Shown here piece after piece: positions 8,307-16,220 of a stretch of DNA of 64,000 nucleotides. The notes beneath the pieces were generated by a model. It searched no databases. It saw only the letters and a list, made by a program, of their open reading frames with translations, and was not told where the DNA came from. This DNA comes from Fertoeibacter niger. Its GTDB lineage: Bacteria; Pseudomonadota; Alphaproteobacteria; Rhodobacterales; Rhodobacteraceae. The DNA lies in the NCBI RefSeq assembly GCF_009380135.2, contig NZ_WHUT02000015.1, forward strand, positions 1 through 64,000, read 5' to 3'. Both the position numbers and the translations under genes were made by a program. The stretch's first letter is position 1. Each line of letters opens with the position of its first letter.

Positions 8307-8813
8307 TCAGTCGGTCGTGATGTTGACGGCACGTCTGTAGGCGCGCTGTCCGTAAAGCAGCGCGGCGGTATTCTCCGACAACCTCACCGCCGAAACACGG
8401 CCGACGATGATGTAGTGGGTTTCCCACAAGACGGCGGTGGCAAGCCTGCATTCAAGGGTTGCGGTTGCGCCAAGGAAAAGAGGCTGGCCAAGGGGTCCGG
8501 TGACCCATTCAACGCCTGCAAATCGTTCGGCGTGCTCGCCCGCGGCGTCTCGGCCCGCGAAACGGTTGGCGATGGCCTCCTGGTCATCGGCCAGAAGGTT
8601 TGCGGCAAAGGCGCGGTTCTTCAGTATGGCGGTGGCGGCGGGCGAAAGGTGATGGATGCAGCCCAGCAAAGAGGGCTGCTCGCCATCGGCCGACACCGAA
8701 GTCAGCGAGGAAATCGTGACGCCGAACCGGCCCGCCTCGCCGTCGGTGGTGGCGACGGCGACAAAGGTTGCGGCGCGGGACATCGCTTCAAGGAAACGGT
8801 TGCGCAGATCCAT
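8307..8813 (-). CDS. Flavin reductase domain protein (HpaC-like)
   Basis: A 168-residue protein of the short flavin-reductase family, the usual size of the reductase partner of two-component monooxygenases. Family features include the N-terminal strand ATFVAVATTDGEAGRFGVTISSLTSVSADG, the flavin-contact segment NLLADDQEAIANRFAG and the C-terminal IIVGRVSAV. It would supply reduced FMN or FAD from NAD(P)H. Only three bases separate it from the GS-like gene. The likely client is the acyl-CoA-dehydrogenase-fold flavoprotein encoded at 12119-13459 in the same transcription unit, although the second reductase-like gene at 14641 competes for this role. Confidence 0.85.
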   Translation of the reverse strand: MDLRNRFLEAMSRAATFVAVATTDGEAGRFGVTISSLTSVSADGEQPSLLGCIHHLSPAATAILKNRAFAANLLADDQEAIANRFAGRDAAGEHAERFAGVEWVTGPLGQPLFLGATATLECRLATAVLWETHYIIVGRVSAVRLSENTAALLYGQRAYRRAVNITTD

Positions 8814-8816
8814 GGC

Positions 8817-10157
8817 CTAGCCCAGATCGAAGAAGCGTTGCAGTTCCACGTCGGGAACCCGGCGGCGAAACTCGTCGTGCTGGCTTTCGCGGGTGGCGGC
8901 AAAGCCATCGACAAACCGATCACCCAGCCAGTCGCGGGCGAAACCTGACGCGCGCAGGCGGGCAATCGCCTCGGGCATCGAGCGGGCAAAGTCGCGCGCT
9001 GGCGTCTGCGCATAGCCAGAGCCGATGACCTCGGCCTCGGGCTCCAGCTGGTTCATGATACCCGCAATTCCTGCGGCCAGCGTTGCCGCGGTGGTCAGAT
9101 AGGGGTTGGTATCTGCGCCGGGCAGGCGGTTCTCGACGCGCAGCGACCCGGGATCATGGCCCACCAGTCTGAAGCATGTGGTGCGGTTCTCGTAACCCCA
9201 TGTCAGGCCGGGCGGCGCGAAGGTGCCGGGTGCAAACCGGCGGTAGCTGTTCACCGTCGGCTGGAAGATCAGGGTCATGTCGCCGATATAGGCCTGCAAC
9301 CCGCCCAGAAACCAGCGGAAGGTCTGGCTGACGCCGTTCTTCTGACCAGCATCCCAGAAGACCGGTGTCCCCGCCTTGTCCTTCAGACTCATATGCAGGT
9401 GGATCGACTGGCTGTCCGCCGCTTCGCTCCAGCGCGGCATGAAGGTAACGGATCGGCCCTGTCGCAGCGCCAGAGCGCGCAGGAAATTCTTCAGCAGCAC
9501 CATCTGGTCCGCAGGCTCAAGCCCGCCACCCGCGCCGATGCAGCATTCCATGAAGCCCGCGCCGATCTCTTCATGCATCTTGGCAAGATCGATCTTCAAG
9601 GGTTCGCAGATCGCCGCCAGTGCCTCGTACCAGTCGGTCTGCACCGCCTGATAGATGATCAGATCATGGCTGGCGTGCAAGGTTGCGGGTTTGAGATTGC
9701 GATAGCCCTTGGCCTTGGCGCTTTCAGGGGTTTCGTCGAACAGGGTGTATTCCAGTTCCATTCCGTATTTCGGAAACAGGCCCGCCTCGGACGCCCGCGC
9801 CAGCACTTTCGTCAGGATCGACCGGGGGCACAGTTCTGCCGACTGGCCGGTGAAGTTCGACAGCACCAGCAGGTCATGACCCGGCTTTGACCATGGCATG
9901 CGCCGCACGCTGGCAGGGTCAAGGATCAGGGCGTCGTCGTGGAAATCCCCCGCATCGTCATTCACGCCCGGCAGGTTCAGGTGGACGTCTGTCGGGTCCA
10001 GCGCCAGCTGGGCCGGGGCCATGCCCATCCCGGCCCTGGCAATCCCCTTCAGGCTGCTTGCCGACACCATCTGCCCGCGCAAAAGTCCGTTCGTGTCCGT
10101 CATGGCAACCGTGGCAAAGCGGCTGCCGGGGTCGGTGAGAAAGTTTTCAAGCGTCAT
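8817..10157 (-). CDS. Glutamine-synthetase-like ligase (gamma-glutamyl-amine synthetase type)
   Basis: A 446-residue member of the glutamine synthetase fold. Catalytic elements appear intact: ELEYTLFD and EEIGAGFMECCIGAG supply metal-binding glutamates, HLHMSL the ATP-site histidine, NSYRRF the substrate loop, and VENRLPGADTNPYL the C-terminal Glu/Arg motif. The length and motif spelling fit PuuA-like or GlnT-like enzymes, which join glutamate to an amine, better than housekeeping GlnA. In this cluster it may activate an amine substrate or capture released ammonia. It overlaps the TetR gene by 11 bases, so the two are co-transcribed. Confidence 0.85.
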   Translation of the reverse strand: MTLENFLTDPGSRFATVAMTDTNGLLRGQMVSASSLKGIARAGMGMAPAQLALDPTDVHLNLPGVNDDAGDFHDDALILDPASVRRMPWSKPGHDLLVLSNFTGQSAELCPRSILTKVLARASEAGLFPKYGMELEYTLFDETPESAKAKGYRNLKPATLHASHDLIIYQAVQTDWYEALAAICEPLKIDLAKMHEEIGAGFMECCIGAGGGLEPADQMVLLKNFLRALALRQGRSVTFMPRWSEAADSQSIHLHMSLKDKAGTPVFWDAGQKNGVSQTFRWFLGGLQAYIGDMTLIFQPTVNSYRRFAPGTFAPPGLTWGYENRTTCFRLVGHDPGSLRVENRLPGADTNPYLTTAATLAAGIAGIMNQLEPEAEVIGSGYAQTPARDFARSMPEAIARLRASGFARDWLGDRFVDGFAATRESQHDEFRRRVPDVELQRFFDLG

Positions 10158-10833
10158 GGTTCACCTGTTGGGTAGGGGCGCTTTGAAGCGCTTCTAGTTC
10201 GGTTAGGTCTGGTCCGGGGGCAGTCGAATAGGCCTTCAGGAACACGCGCAGGCCATTCCGGATGTATCGCGCCAGCGACGCCCGGTCAGGCTGGGCATCG
10301 GGCATGTAAAGCGCCTGGGTCCGCGGAGCGGACAGGATCAGGCCCCAAAGGTCTTGCGCGGCCAGTTCGGCATCCTCGAACGCCAACCGCCCGGCCCGCC
10401 GCTGGCTGTCCAGATAGCGCATGATCCCGCGCAACAGGTGGTCGGGGCCAGAGGCCTGATAGGCCCGCCCGATCTCGGGGAACCGTTGCACTTCGCCGAT
10501 GATCAGCCGCGCGAGTGACAGCATCTCGGGCCGCATCACCGTGTCGGCATAGGCCCAGGCAAACACCAGAAGATCGGCCACCATGCCCTGATCGGACGGA
10601 TGCTCGAACACATCCAGCATCACGTCGCGCTTTCCCAGCATCATGGCCTGAAAAATCGATTCCTTCGACGGGAAGTAGGAATACAGCGTCGGCTTCGTCA
10701 CCCCCGCCTCGGCCGCGACGGCATCCATCGACGCACCCGAATAGCCCTGGGCCGCAAACACCTTCAGCGCGGCATCCAGGATCGCCCGTTCCCGGTTCAG
10801 CCGGTTCTGCTGGCGGCGGGGAAGCACGGTCAT
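10147..10833 (-). CDS. TetR family transcriptional regulator
   Basis: A 228-residue TetR protein. The N-terminal helix-turn-helix is clear (AILDAALKVFAAQGYSGASMDAVAAEAGVTKPTLYSYFPSKESIF). The C-terminal half resembles the AefR-type ligand domain (DLLVFAWAYADTVMRPEMLSLARLIIGEVQRFPEIG). Its start shares an ATGA with the stop of the hydrolase fusion upstream, and its end runs into the GS-like gene, so it is embedded in the operon and probably autoregulates it. The palindrome TTTACT-N4-AGTAAA at 14551-14566, ahead of the first gene of this operon, is a plausible operator. Confidence 0.9.
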   Translation of the reverse strand: MTVLPRRQQNRLNRERAILDAALKVFAAQGYSGASMDAVAAEAGVTKPTLYSYFPSKESIFQAMMLGKRDVMLDVFEHPSDQGMVADLLVFAWAYADTVMRPEMLSLARLIIGEVQRFPEIGRAYQASGPDHLLRGIMRYLDSQRRAGRLAFEDAELAAQDLWGLILSAPRTQALYMPDAQPDRASLARYIRNGLRVFLKAYSTAPGPDLTELEALQSAPTQQVNHDA

Positions 10834-12119
10834 GGCAGGCGACCCAGCAGGTCAAGCAGCGGTCCGGCATAGGCATCGGGCGCTTCGACGTTGCAGACAT
10901 GCCCTGCTCCCGCGATCACCTCGAAGCGCACATCAGGGCGCGGGGCGGCATCCCAGATGCGGCCCGCAACGCCCCGGATCTCCGCCGGCGGGGCCAGACG
11001 GTCATGCTCGCCCGTCATCATGAGGACCGGCATCGTCAGACGCGCAAAGTCAAAGCGTTCCAGCGGGTTGGTAAAGCAGGTCAGCGCATCGCGATAGGTG
11101 GCCGCAGGGATCGCGGCCATGCTGTCGAACAGCCGCTGCCGCACCGCCTGGCTGGCGCCGGGGCTCGCCAGAACCTTTACCACGGCCGGCGCAAAATCGG
11201 CGGGCGTCTGGCCCGCGTTCAGCGGAACTTCGCGGCTCAGCCGAAAGGCCTCGCGCTCTTCAGGGTCCGCTTCGGACATGCCGGTGCAGCCACCCGACAA
11301 AACCAGCGCATCCAGCATTTCGGGGTGCCGCATGGCAAAAGACGTGGCGATCCATGACCCGTAGGACAGTCCCACCAACACCAGCCGTTTCGCCCCCAGC
11401 TTTTCCGCCACGCGCAGAATGTCGGCGCAGTAGTCATCGACCGTTGATTGCTGCGCCCCAAGACTGCTGTCGCCATAGCCCCGCAGGTCAAGGGCTGCGG
11501 CGCGCATCACGCCCCCCACGGCCTGCAACTGGTCCACCCAGTTTGACCGCGCGCCCCCGATCCCGTGCAGGAACAGACACAACCGCCCATCGCCGCCATC
11601 CGGCGTGACCGACAGGGCGAGCCGTGGCAAGTCATCGAAAACCCGCGTTTCGACGGGCGCGGGCACGATGGACTTCATCTGTTCGGGGGCCGCAGGCACC
11701 CGGGGCATCCCAGCCAGCGCCGAAACCCCAACCGCAAAGACCTTGCGCGTGCCCTCGCAAATCTCTCCCAGCCGCCCCGCCGGGGCGCGGACGGTCGCGG
11801 TCCATCCCACATGGCTGCCGCCACCTTCGGCCGGAGTGACCGTGACCCGCGCGTCATAGGCCTCGCAGCCCCTAATGCCGTCCAGATGGGTATAGCCCAG
11901 CACCCGGTCGCTGTCGGAAAGATAGGTTTGCTGCTCGCGATAAAGCGTGTCTTCGCCCGTCACCGTAAAGGCCCGGATGCGCGCGCCGTTCGGTCCGCGC
12001 TCTTCGCGGATCGTCGCAATCCATGGGTGCCAGGGGCCGCAGAAATCGCGCAGGGTTCGCCAGACGTCATCCGGAGAATGGGGCACATGGCCCTGAACCT
12101 GAACGACATCGCGCCCCAT
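10830..12119 (-). CDS. SRPBCC domain fused to alpha/beta hydrolase
   Basis: A 429-residue two-domain protein. Residues 1 to about 140 look like an SRPBCC (START/polyketide-cyclase-like) fold: VQVQGHVPHSPDDVWRTLRDF at the start and GGGSHVGWTATVRAP in the sheet. From about residue 165 it is an alpha/beta hydrolase with oxyanion HGIGG, nucleophile serine in GLSYGS, acid in TGEHDRL and histidine in GAGHVCNVEAP. The start codon overlaps the stop of the flavoprotein gene (ATGA), ruling out a much longer upstream reading frame. In the nicotinate pathway an alpha/beta hydrolase (NicD) deformylates the NicX product, so this hydrolase beside a NicX-like gene may act on the ring-cleavage product. This is inference. 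Confidence 0.82.
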   Translation of the reverse strand: MGRDVVQVQGHVPHSPDDVWRTLRDFCGPWHPWIATIREERGPNGARIRAFTVTGEDTLYREQQTYLSDSDRVLGYTHLDGIRGCEAYDARVTVTPAEGGGSHVGWTATVRAPAGRLGEICEGTRKVFAVGVSALAGMPRVPAAPEQMKSIVPAPVETRVFDDLPRLALSVTPDGGDGRLCLFLHGIGGARSNWVDQLQAVGGVMRAAALDLRGYGDSSLGAQQSTVDDYCADILRVAEKLGAKRLVLVGLSYGSWIATSFAMRHPEMLDALVLSGGCTGMSEADPEEREAFRLSREVPLNAGQTPADFAPAVVKVLASPGASQAVRQRLFDSMAAIPAATYRDALTCFTNPLERFDFARLTMPVLMMTGEHDRLAPPAEIRGVAGRIWDAAPRPDVRFEVIAGAGHVCNVEAPDAYAGPLLDLLGRLP

Positions 12120-13459
12120 CAGCGCAGGCCCCGCAGCGAACCCGCATCGCCGCGCCAGAGCGAGTTCCTGGCACCACCCTCGTCGCCCGGCGCCGTGTCC
12201 AGTTCGTCCATGTCGTAAAGGGCAAGGACGCCGATGTAATCCTCCATGATCTCGGAGGTGTAGGGCAGCATCAGCGCCCCGCAGCGGCTGTCGCGATACA
12301 TCCGCTCCAGTGGCAGGGACTTCAGCATCGACTGCCCGCCACAGGTGCGGATCGCCAGCGCCGTCATTTCCTGCGCGCCCTCCATCACGTTGTATTGTGC
12401 GGCATACATCCGCATGACCTCGGCCTTCGACGGCATGCCCTTGGCTTCGGAAAAGGCCTGCCACCACAGCGCGCGGATATTGGCCAGTCGGGCATACATC
12501 TTCGACACCGCAACCCGCTTGGTCGCATACATCCGCCGGTCGATCGGCGGCTGGCCGGGCACCTGCCCCTTCAGATAGGCGATGGTGAAATCATAGGCCC
12601 CCTGCGCCACGCCCATGTAGGTGGGCGACAGCGTCGCCATCATGTGCGGCCAGTTCGGCAGGGTCTTGCCGAAAATGCCGCGCGGCATCAGCAGGTCATC
12701 CTTGGTGACGAAAACATCTTTCAGGATCAGATCGCGGCTGTTTGTGCCCCGCATTCCCAGCGGATCCCACTCACCCTTGACGGTCAGCCCGACGGTATCC
12801 TTGTGAACGACAAACAACATCGTGTCTTCATGCCGGGGCTCGATGCCCTCAAAGACCTCGGTGCAGACGATGGTGTAATAGTCGCAGTAGCCGGCCAGCG
12901 ACGCGAACTTCTTGAACCCGCTGATCTTCCAGCCGCCCTCGACCGCGCGGCACTGGGTCTGGTTGGGCTTCGATGTCCAGTTCTGCCCACCCTCCGAGAT
13001 CGGCTGCGAATAGATCGCCCGCTCCTTCATCGCACGGGAAAACTGGCGGGCGCGCAGGGGCGCGAACTCGGCCTTTTCCTCGGGCGTCAGGTTGGGCATG
13101 TCGAACATGAACCGCGACCAGGCCATCGAGGAATTGTGCATGTTGAACGTCAACGCCGTCGCGCCGCAGTATTTGGCGATCTCGGCCCCGACCATGGCAT
13201 ATTCGCCCATGGAAAAGCCCCAGCCGCCAAACTCCTCGGGGATTGTCAGGCCCAGGAACCCCGCATCCGCCAGATCCTTGTAATTCGCGGTGGGAAAGGA
13301 TGCCTCGTCATCCACCGCCTTGGCCCGGGCGGCAAAGACCGGGCCCATCGCGTTGATCTTGGCCAACGCCGCGGCGACCTCGGGGCGGACGCGGGACATG
13401 TCGTAATAATCGGCCGGTTTGCTCATGGGCATGGCGGCAACGGGGGCTTGAACGTTCAT
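12119..13459 (-). CDS. Acyl-CoA dehydrogenase-fold flavoprotein, probable two-component monooxygenase
   Basis: A 446-residue protein with the acyl-CoA dehydrogenase fold: N-terminal helical region (GFLGLTIPEEFGGWGFSMGEYAMV), middle beta domain (ISEGGQNWTS, GWKISGFKKFASLAG, MRGTNSRDLILKDVFV) and C-terminal helices. The stretch that normally holds the catalytic glutamate (Y-E-G-T) reads ALMLPYTSEIMEDY, so the base needed for acyl-CoA dehydrogenation appears missing. Relatives without this residue are often flavin monooxygenases that use reduced flavin from a partner, and two flavin-reductase-like genes lie in this cluster. Both ends overlap neighbouring genes by ATGA. It may hydroxylate the ring before NicX-like cleavage. 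Confidence 0.78.
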   Translation of the reverse strand: MNVQAPVAAMPMSKPADYYDMSRVRPEVAAALAKINAMGPVFAARAKAVDDEASFPTANYKDLADAGFLGLTIPEEFGGWGFSMGEYAMVGAEIAKYCGATALTFNMHNSSMAWSRFMFDMPNLTPEEKAEFAPLRARQFSRAMKERAIYSQPISEGGQNWTSKPNQTQCRAVEGGWKISGFKKFASLAGYCDYYTIVCTEVFEGIEPRHEDTMLFVVHKDTVGLTVKGEWDPLGMRGTNSRDLILKDVFVTKDDLLMPRGIFGKTLPNWPHMMATLSPTYMGVAQGAYDFTIAYLKGQVPGQPPIDRRMYATKRVAVSKMYARLANIRALWWQAFSEAKGMPSKAEVMRMYAAQYNVMEGAQEMTALAIRTCGGQSMLKSLPLERMYRDSRCGALMLPYTSEIMEDYIGVLALYDMDELDTAPGDEGGARNSLWRGDAGSLRGLR

Positions 13460-14508
13460 CAGGCGAGGTCTCCTTGCAGGACGCCGTCCTTGACGACGAC
13501 GCGCCCGTCGAGGGCGATGGTGCAATTGCGCATGGGAAGATCGAAGTGGCCAAGCGTATAGCGCCCGGCATACTGGTTGGCCCCGGTGGACCACAGGAAA
13601 GACCCCGCCAGCGCCCGGAACTCGACCGCCTGCATGTCGCGCTTGTCATACATGGCCGCACTGACCCAACGCGCGCCGGGGTGCATGCCCCAGCCGACAT
13701 GGCTCATGCCATAGGCGTTCCGGTCGTCCCACGCCTCCATGTATTCGCGGAAATGCAGGGCATCTATGCCGTCGCCCTTGATGGCGGTGACAAAGTCATC
13801 CTCGATCGTGAAATCAATCTGGCTGGTCAGGCAGGTCTTGAAGGTCAGGTTCATGTCGCCCACCCCCATCACGATCCGCCCGTTGACGGCATGCTGTCCG
13901 GGGAAGGCCAGGCACAACCCGCCCGGCCAATGGGCAACAGCGCCCGGGGTGGTGCCAAAGCCCGCCGTCCCGCCGCAAGGTGCGCCGCGCAGGTCCACCG
14001 TCAGATCGGTGCCAAGGGCCGAAGTCACCCGCATTTCCGACGCATCGCGCAGCAGCTGGATGCCAAGCTGAACCTTCGGCCCGTGTTCCGCCTTTGGTTC
14101 CGTCCGCTCCAGAATCTCGGGGTGTTCGTTGGTGATGACCAGAAGCCGCGTGCGGCCCGCCGCCTCGATCTCGGGCCATTCGGGGGCGTGGATCAGCCCT
14201 TCTACCGTGCAATCGACGATCACATCGACAAGCTTCAGCGCCTCGATCACCGCGCGGTTGCCTGCGATTGCCCAGCTTGTCCCGGTGGATTTGACGGGGA
14301 CGGGTGCCGTCTGCGGCGGGGTCGGCATCTGGATCATGCAGAACTCGGCCCCAAGGTCATAGGCTGCCAGTTCGCACAGATGCACCAGAACGGGGCGCGA
14401 CTGGGTTTCGTGCAGGATGGCAATGGGCGTGCCCTTGCCGATCCCGTTCAGCGCCAGCACCCGCCGAAATGCCGCAAGCCATTTGCCCTCAACGCGTTCC
14501 TGAAGCAT
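13459..14508 (-). CDS. NicX-like ring-cleavage dioxygenase (2,5-dihydroxypyridine dioxygenase family)
   Basis: A 349-residue protein that resembles Pseudomonas NicX (2,5-dihydroxypyridine 5,6-dioxygenase) in length and motifs: the HWPGG block, a GVGDMNLTFK block, REYMEAWDDRNAYGMSHVGWG, and STGANQ followed by GHFDLPMRNC. From my recall of NicX, the iron ligands are His265, His318 and Asp320; the matching residues here are His270, His321 and Asp323, with nearly the same spacing. The family shares a fold with M29 aminopeptidases, so automatic names may say peptidase. It is the first gene of the operon running down to the permease. The true substrate could be another dihydroxylated N-heterocycle. 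Confidence 0.78.
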   Translation of the reverse strand: MLQERVEGKWLAAFRRVLALNGIGKGTPIAILHETQSRPVLVHLCELAAYDLGAEFCMIQMPTPPQTAPVPVKSTGTSWAIAGNRAVIEALKLVDVIVDCTVEGLIHAPEWPEIEAAGRTRLLVITNEHPEILERTEPKAEHGPKVQLGIQLLRDASEMRVTSALGTDLTVDLRGAPCGGTAGFGTTPGAVAHWPGGLCLAFPGQHAVNGRIVMGVGDMNLTFKTCLTSQIDFTIEDDFVTAIKGDGIDALHFREYMEAWDDRNAYGMSHVGWGMHPGARWVSAAMYDKRDMQAVEFRALAGSFLWSTGANQYAGRYTLGHFDLPMRNCTIALDGRVVVKDGVLQGDLA

Positions 14509-14529
14509 GGCGCGATTCTCCTGTTGACG

Positions 14530-14566
14530 ATTCGCACTTTCGCGAATTTCTTTACTTGTGAGTAAA
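14530..14566. promoter_or_regulatory. Operator cluster ahead of the NicX-like operon
   Basis: Two palindromes lie 22-58 bases upstream of the NicX-like start: ATTCGC-N6-GCGAAT (14530-14547) and TTTACT-TGTG-AGTAAA (14551-14566). The second has the size and symmetry common for TetR operators, and a TetR gene is encoded in the operon. Together with the repeat at 14599-14629 they fill an AT-rich 132-base gap, so this is very likely the operon's promoter and control region. Confidence 0.6.
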
Positions 14567-14598
14567 GCTTCATGATCTCGTCACTCTCTGTCAACATA

Positions 14599-14629
14599 AT
14601 TTGCGAAAATACTATTCTCTTTCGCAAAT
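14599..14629. promoter_or_regulatory. Perfect ten-base inverted repeat with 11-base spacer
   Basis: ATTTGCGAAA (14599-14608) and TTTCGCAAAT (14620-14629) are exact reverse complements, with centres two helical turns apart. The repeat lies between the flavin-reductase-like gene stop (14641) and the NicX-like start (14508). It could be an operator or could act as a transcription barrier after the upstream gene. The GCGAA element also appears in the ATTCGC-GCGAAT palindrome nearby, suggesting a repeated half-site for one regulator. Confidence 0.55.
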
Positions 14630-14640
14630 ATGTCGCCGCT

Positions 14641-15273
14641 TCATACCTTTCCGGCAGACTTCAGCCCGGCCCAGGTCGGGCGCGGCAGTTCGAACCGGTC
14701 ATGGCTGCGGATGTATTCCGACCCGAAACTGCGGGCGACAAGATCCAGCGCGTCGGTCTCGATGTGCGCGCGCGCCGGGTCGCGCAGATAGCGGTCATCG
14801 ACATGCACCGCCAGAACCCGGCCGATCACCACGGTCTGACACGGCCCTGTGACAACTGACGACAGGGCGCGGCATTCAAAGGCCACGGGGCTGTCGGCGA
14901 TGCGTGGCGGGGCGATATGGTGGCTGGACAACGTCGCAAGGCCCGCCATCTGCAATTCATCCACACCGCGCGGCGCATCGGCCGAGGTCAGGTTCATTGC
15001 CTGCACCAGCCGCTCGGGCACCAGATTCACCACGAACTCGCCCGTTTCCAGAATGTTCAGCGCCGTGTCCTTGAAGCCCCGGTCGGGTGCGGCCATCAGG
15101 CCCAGCGCAATCGTCGGCGGGGCGGACCCCATGACGTTGAAAAACGAATAGGGCGCAGCGTTGATGCCGTCCTTTCCCTTCGTCACCACCCAGGCGATGG
15201 GCCGGGGGATCACCGTCGCGGCCAGCAGCTTGTAGGCGACAGGTTCCGGCACCTGATCAAGATCGTAGCGCAT
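14641..15273 (-). CDS. Flavin reductase-like domain protein (DIM6/NTAB type)
   Basis: A 210-residue protein of the longer flavin-reductase-like family: PRPIAWVVTKGKDGINAAPYSFFNVMGSAPPTIALGLM is the flavin-binding block, with NILETGEFVVNLV and GRVLAVHVDDRYL further on. Members bind FMN and either reduce flavin for a monooxygenase or act directly. Its start overlaps the nitrilase stop by one base (start at 15273), so it belongs to the operon that begins with the gentisate-dioxygenase-like gene. It differs clearly from the shorter HpaC-like protein at 8307 and is not a copy of it. Confidence 0.85.
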   Translation of the reverse strand: MRYDLDQVPEPVAYKLLAATVIPRPIAWVVTKGKDGINAAPYSFFNVMGSAPPTIALGLMAAPDRGFKDTALNILETGEFVVNLVPERLVQAMNLTSADAPRGVDELQMAGLATLSSHHIAPPRIADSPVAFECRALSSVVTGPCQTVVIGRVLAVHVDDRYLRDPARAHIETDALDLVARSFGSEYIRSHDRFELPRPTWAGLKSAGKV

Positions 15274-16199
15274 CAGACTTCCCGCACAGCGGGCTTGGCG
15301 CGCGTGTCAACCACCAGCTCGAACACATCGGGGCGGGCGTAATGGCCGGTCACGTCGAAATCGAACTTGGCGCGCATCACGTCGCCAGGATCTATCTCGG
15401 CGTAAAGGATCGTCTCGCCACTGAAATCCGGCCCCGCCAGAACGCGCCCCATGGGCGACACGATCGCTGATCCGCCGCGCATCATTACCAGGTCGGGGTC
15501 GTCGCCCAAGGCACTTTCATGCGCCGCCCCATAAGCCGCGCGTGTGATGTGCTGGCAGGCGGTCAGGACAAAGGTCCGGCCCTCCATCGCGATATGCTGC
15601 ATCGTCGGCAGCCAGGTGTCGCGGTCGTCGGCGGTGGGGGCGCAATACAGCGTAACCCCCTGATGATACATGTGCATCCGAAGGGCAGGCATGTAGTTTT
15701 CCCAACAGATCACCGCGCCGATGGTGCCCAGATCGGTCTTGAATGCGGGCATGGTCGATCCGTCGCCAAAACCCCAGATCAGCCGTTCGCCCGCCGTGGG
15801 CATCAGCTTTCGGTGCTTGCCAACCAGCCCCTTCACGCCGTCGAAGTAAAGAACCGTGCAATACAGCGTGGCCCCGGCCCGTTCGATCACACCAACAACG
15901 GCAAAAACGCCGGTCGCGGCGCAGGCTTCGGCCATGCAGGCAACCTCTGGCCCGTCCAGATCAATGGCGGCAGCATGGTAGCGGGCAAAGGCCTCGCGCC
16001 CCTCGGGTTTGCGCATGCCGATGGGGGCACCAAAGCTGGCCCCCTTGGGATAGCCGCCGATCAGCGCCTCGGGGAAAACCACCAGCCGCGCGCCCCGTCC
16101 TGCCGCCTCGCGCAGCCGTGCAGCTGCCTTGTCGGCCGTAGCCACCGGGTCAGAGGGGACCGAGGCCATCTGGACCACGGCTGCGGTAAAAGGTTGCAT
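15273..16199 (-). CDS. Nitrilase
   Basis: A 308-residue carbon-nitrogen hydrolase with the full catalytic triad: Glu44 in VFPEALIGGYP, Lys131 in HRKLMPT and Cys165 in AVICWENYMP. The CWEN-x-MP spelling and the later APTADDRDTW and MEGRTFVLTACQ blocks are typical of true nitrilases (nitrile to carboxylic acid plus ammonia) rather than amidases or NAD synthetase domains. The ATG at 16199 is chosen because AAGGA lies six bases upstream; a TTG at 16214 is the only longer option. A nitrilase beside ring-cleavage genes suggests that the compound degraded carries a nitrile or a side chain converted to one. Confidence 0.88.
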   Translation of the reverse strand: MQPFTAAVVQMASVPSDPVATADKAAARLREAAGRGARLVVFPEALIGGYPKGASFGAPIGMRKPEGREAFARYHAAAIDLDGPEVACMAEACAATGVFAVVGVIERAGATLYCTVLYFDGVKGLVGKHRKLMPTAGERLIWGFGDGSTMPAFKTDLGTIGAVICWENYMPALRMHMYHQGVTLYCAPTADDRDTWLPTMQHIAMEGRTFVLTACQHITRAAYGAAHESALGDDPDLVMMRGGSAIVSPMGRVLAGPDFSGETILYAEIDPGDVMRAKFDFDVTGHYARPDVFELVVDTRAKPAVREV

Positions 16200-16220
16200 C
16201 TTTGGTCCTTTCAATCGGGG

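Noticed and set aside
12023-13561. A 512-codon plus-strand frame opposite the flavoprotein gene
   Set aside because: It covers the acyl-CoA-dehydrogenase-fold gene on the other strand and shows no protein features.
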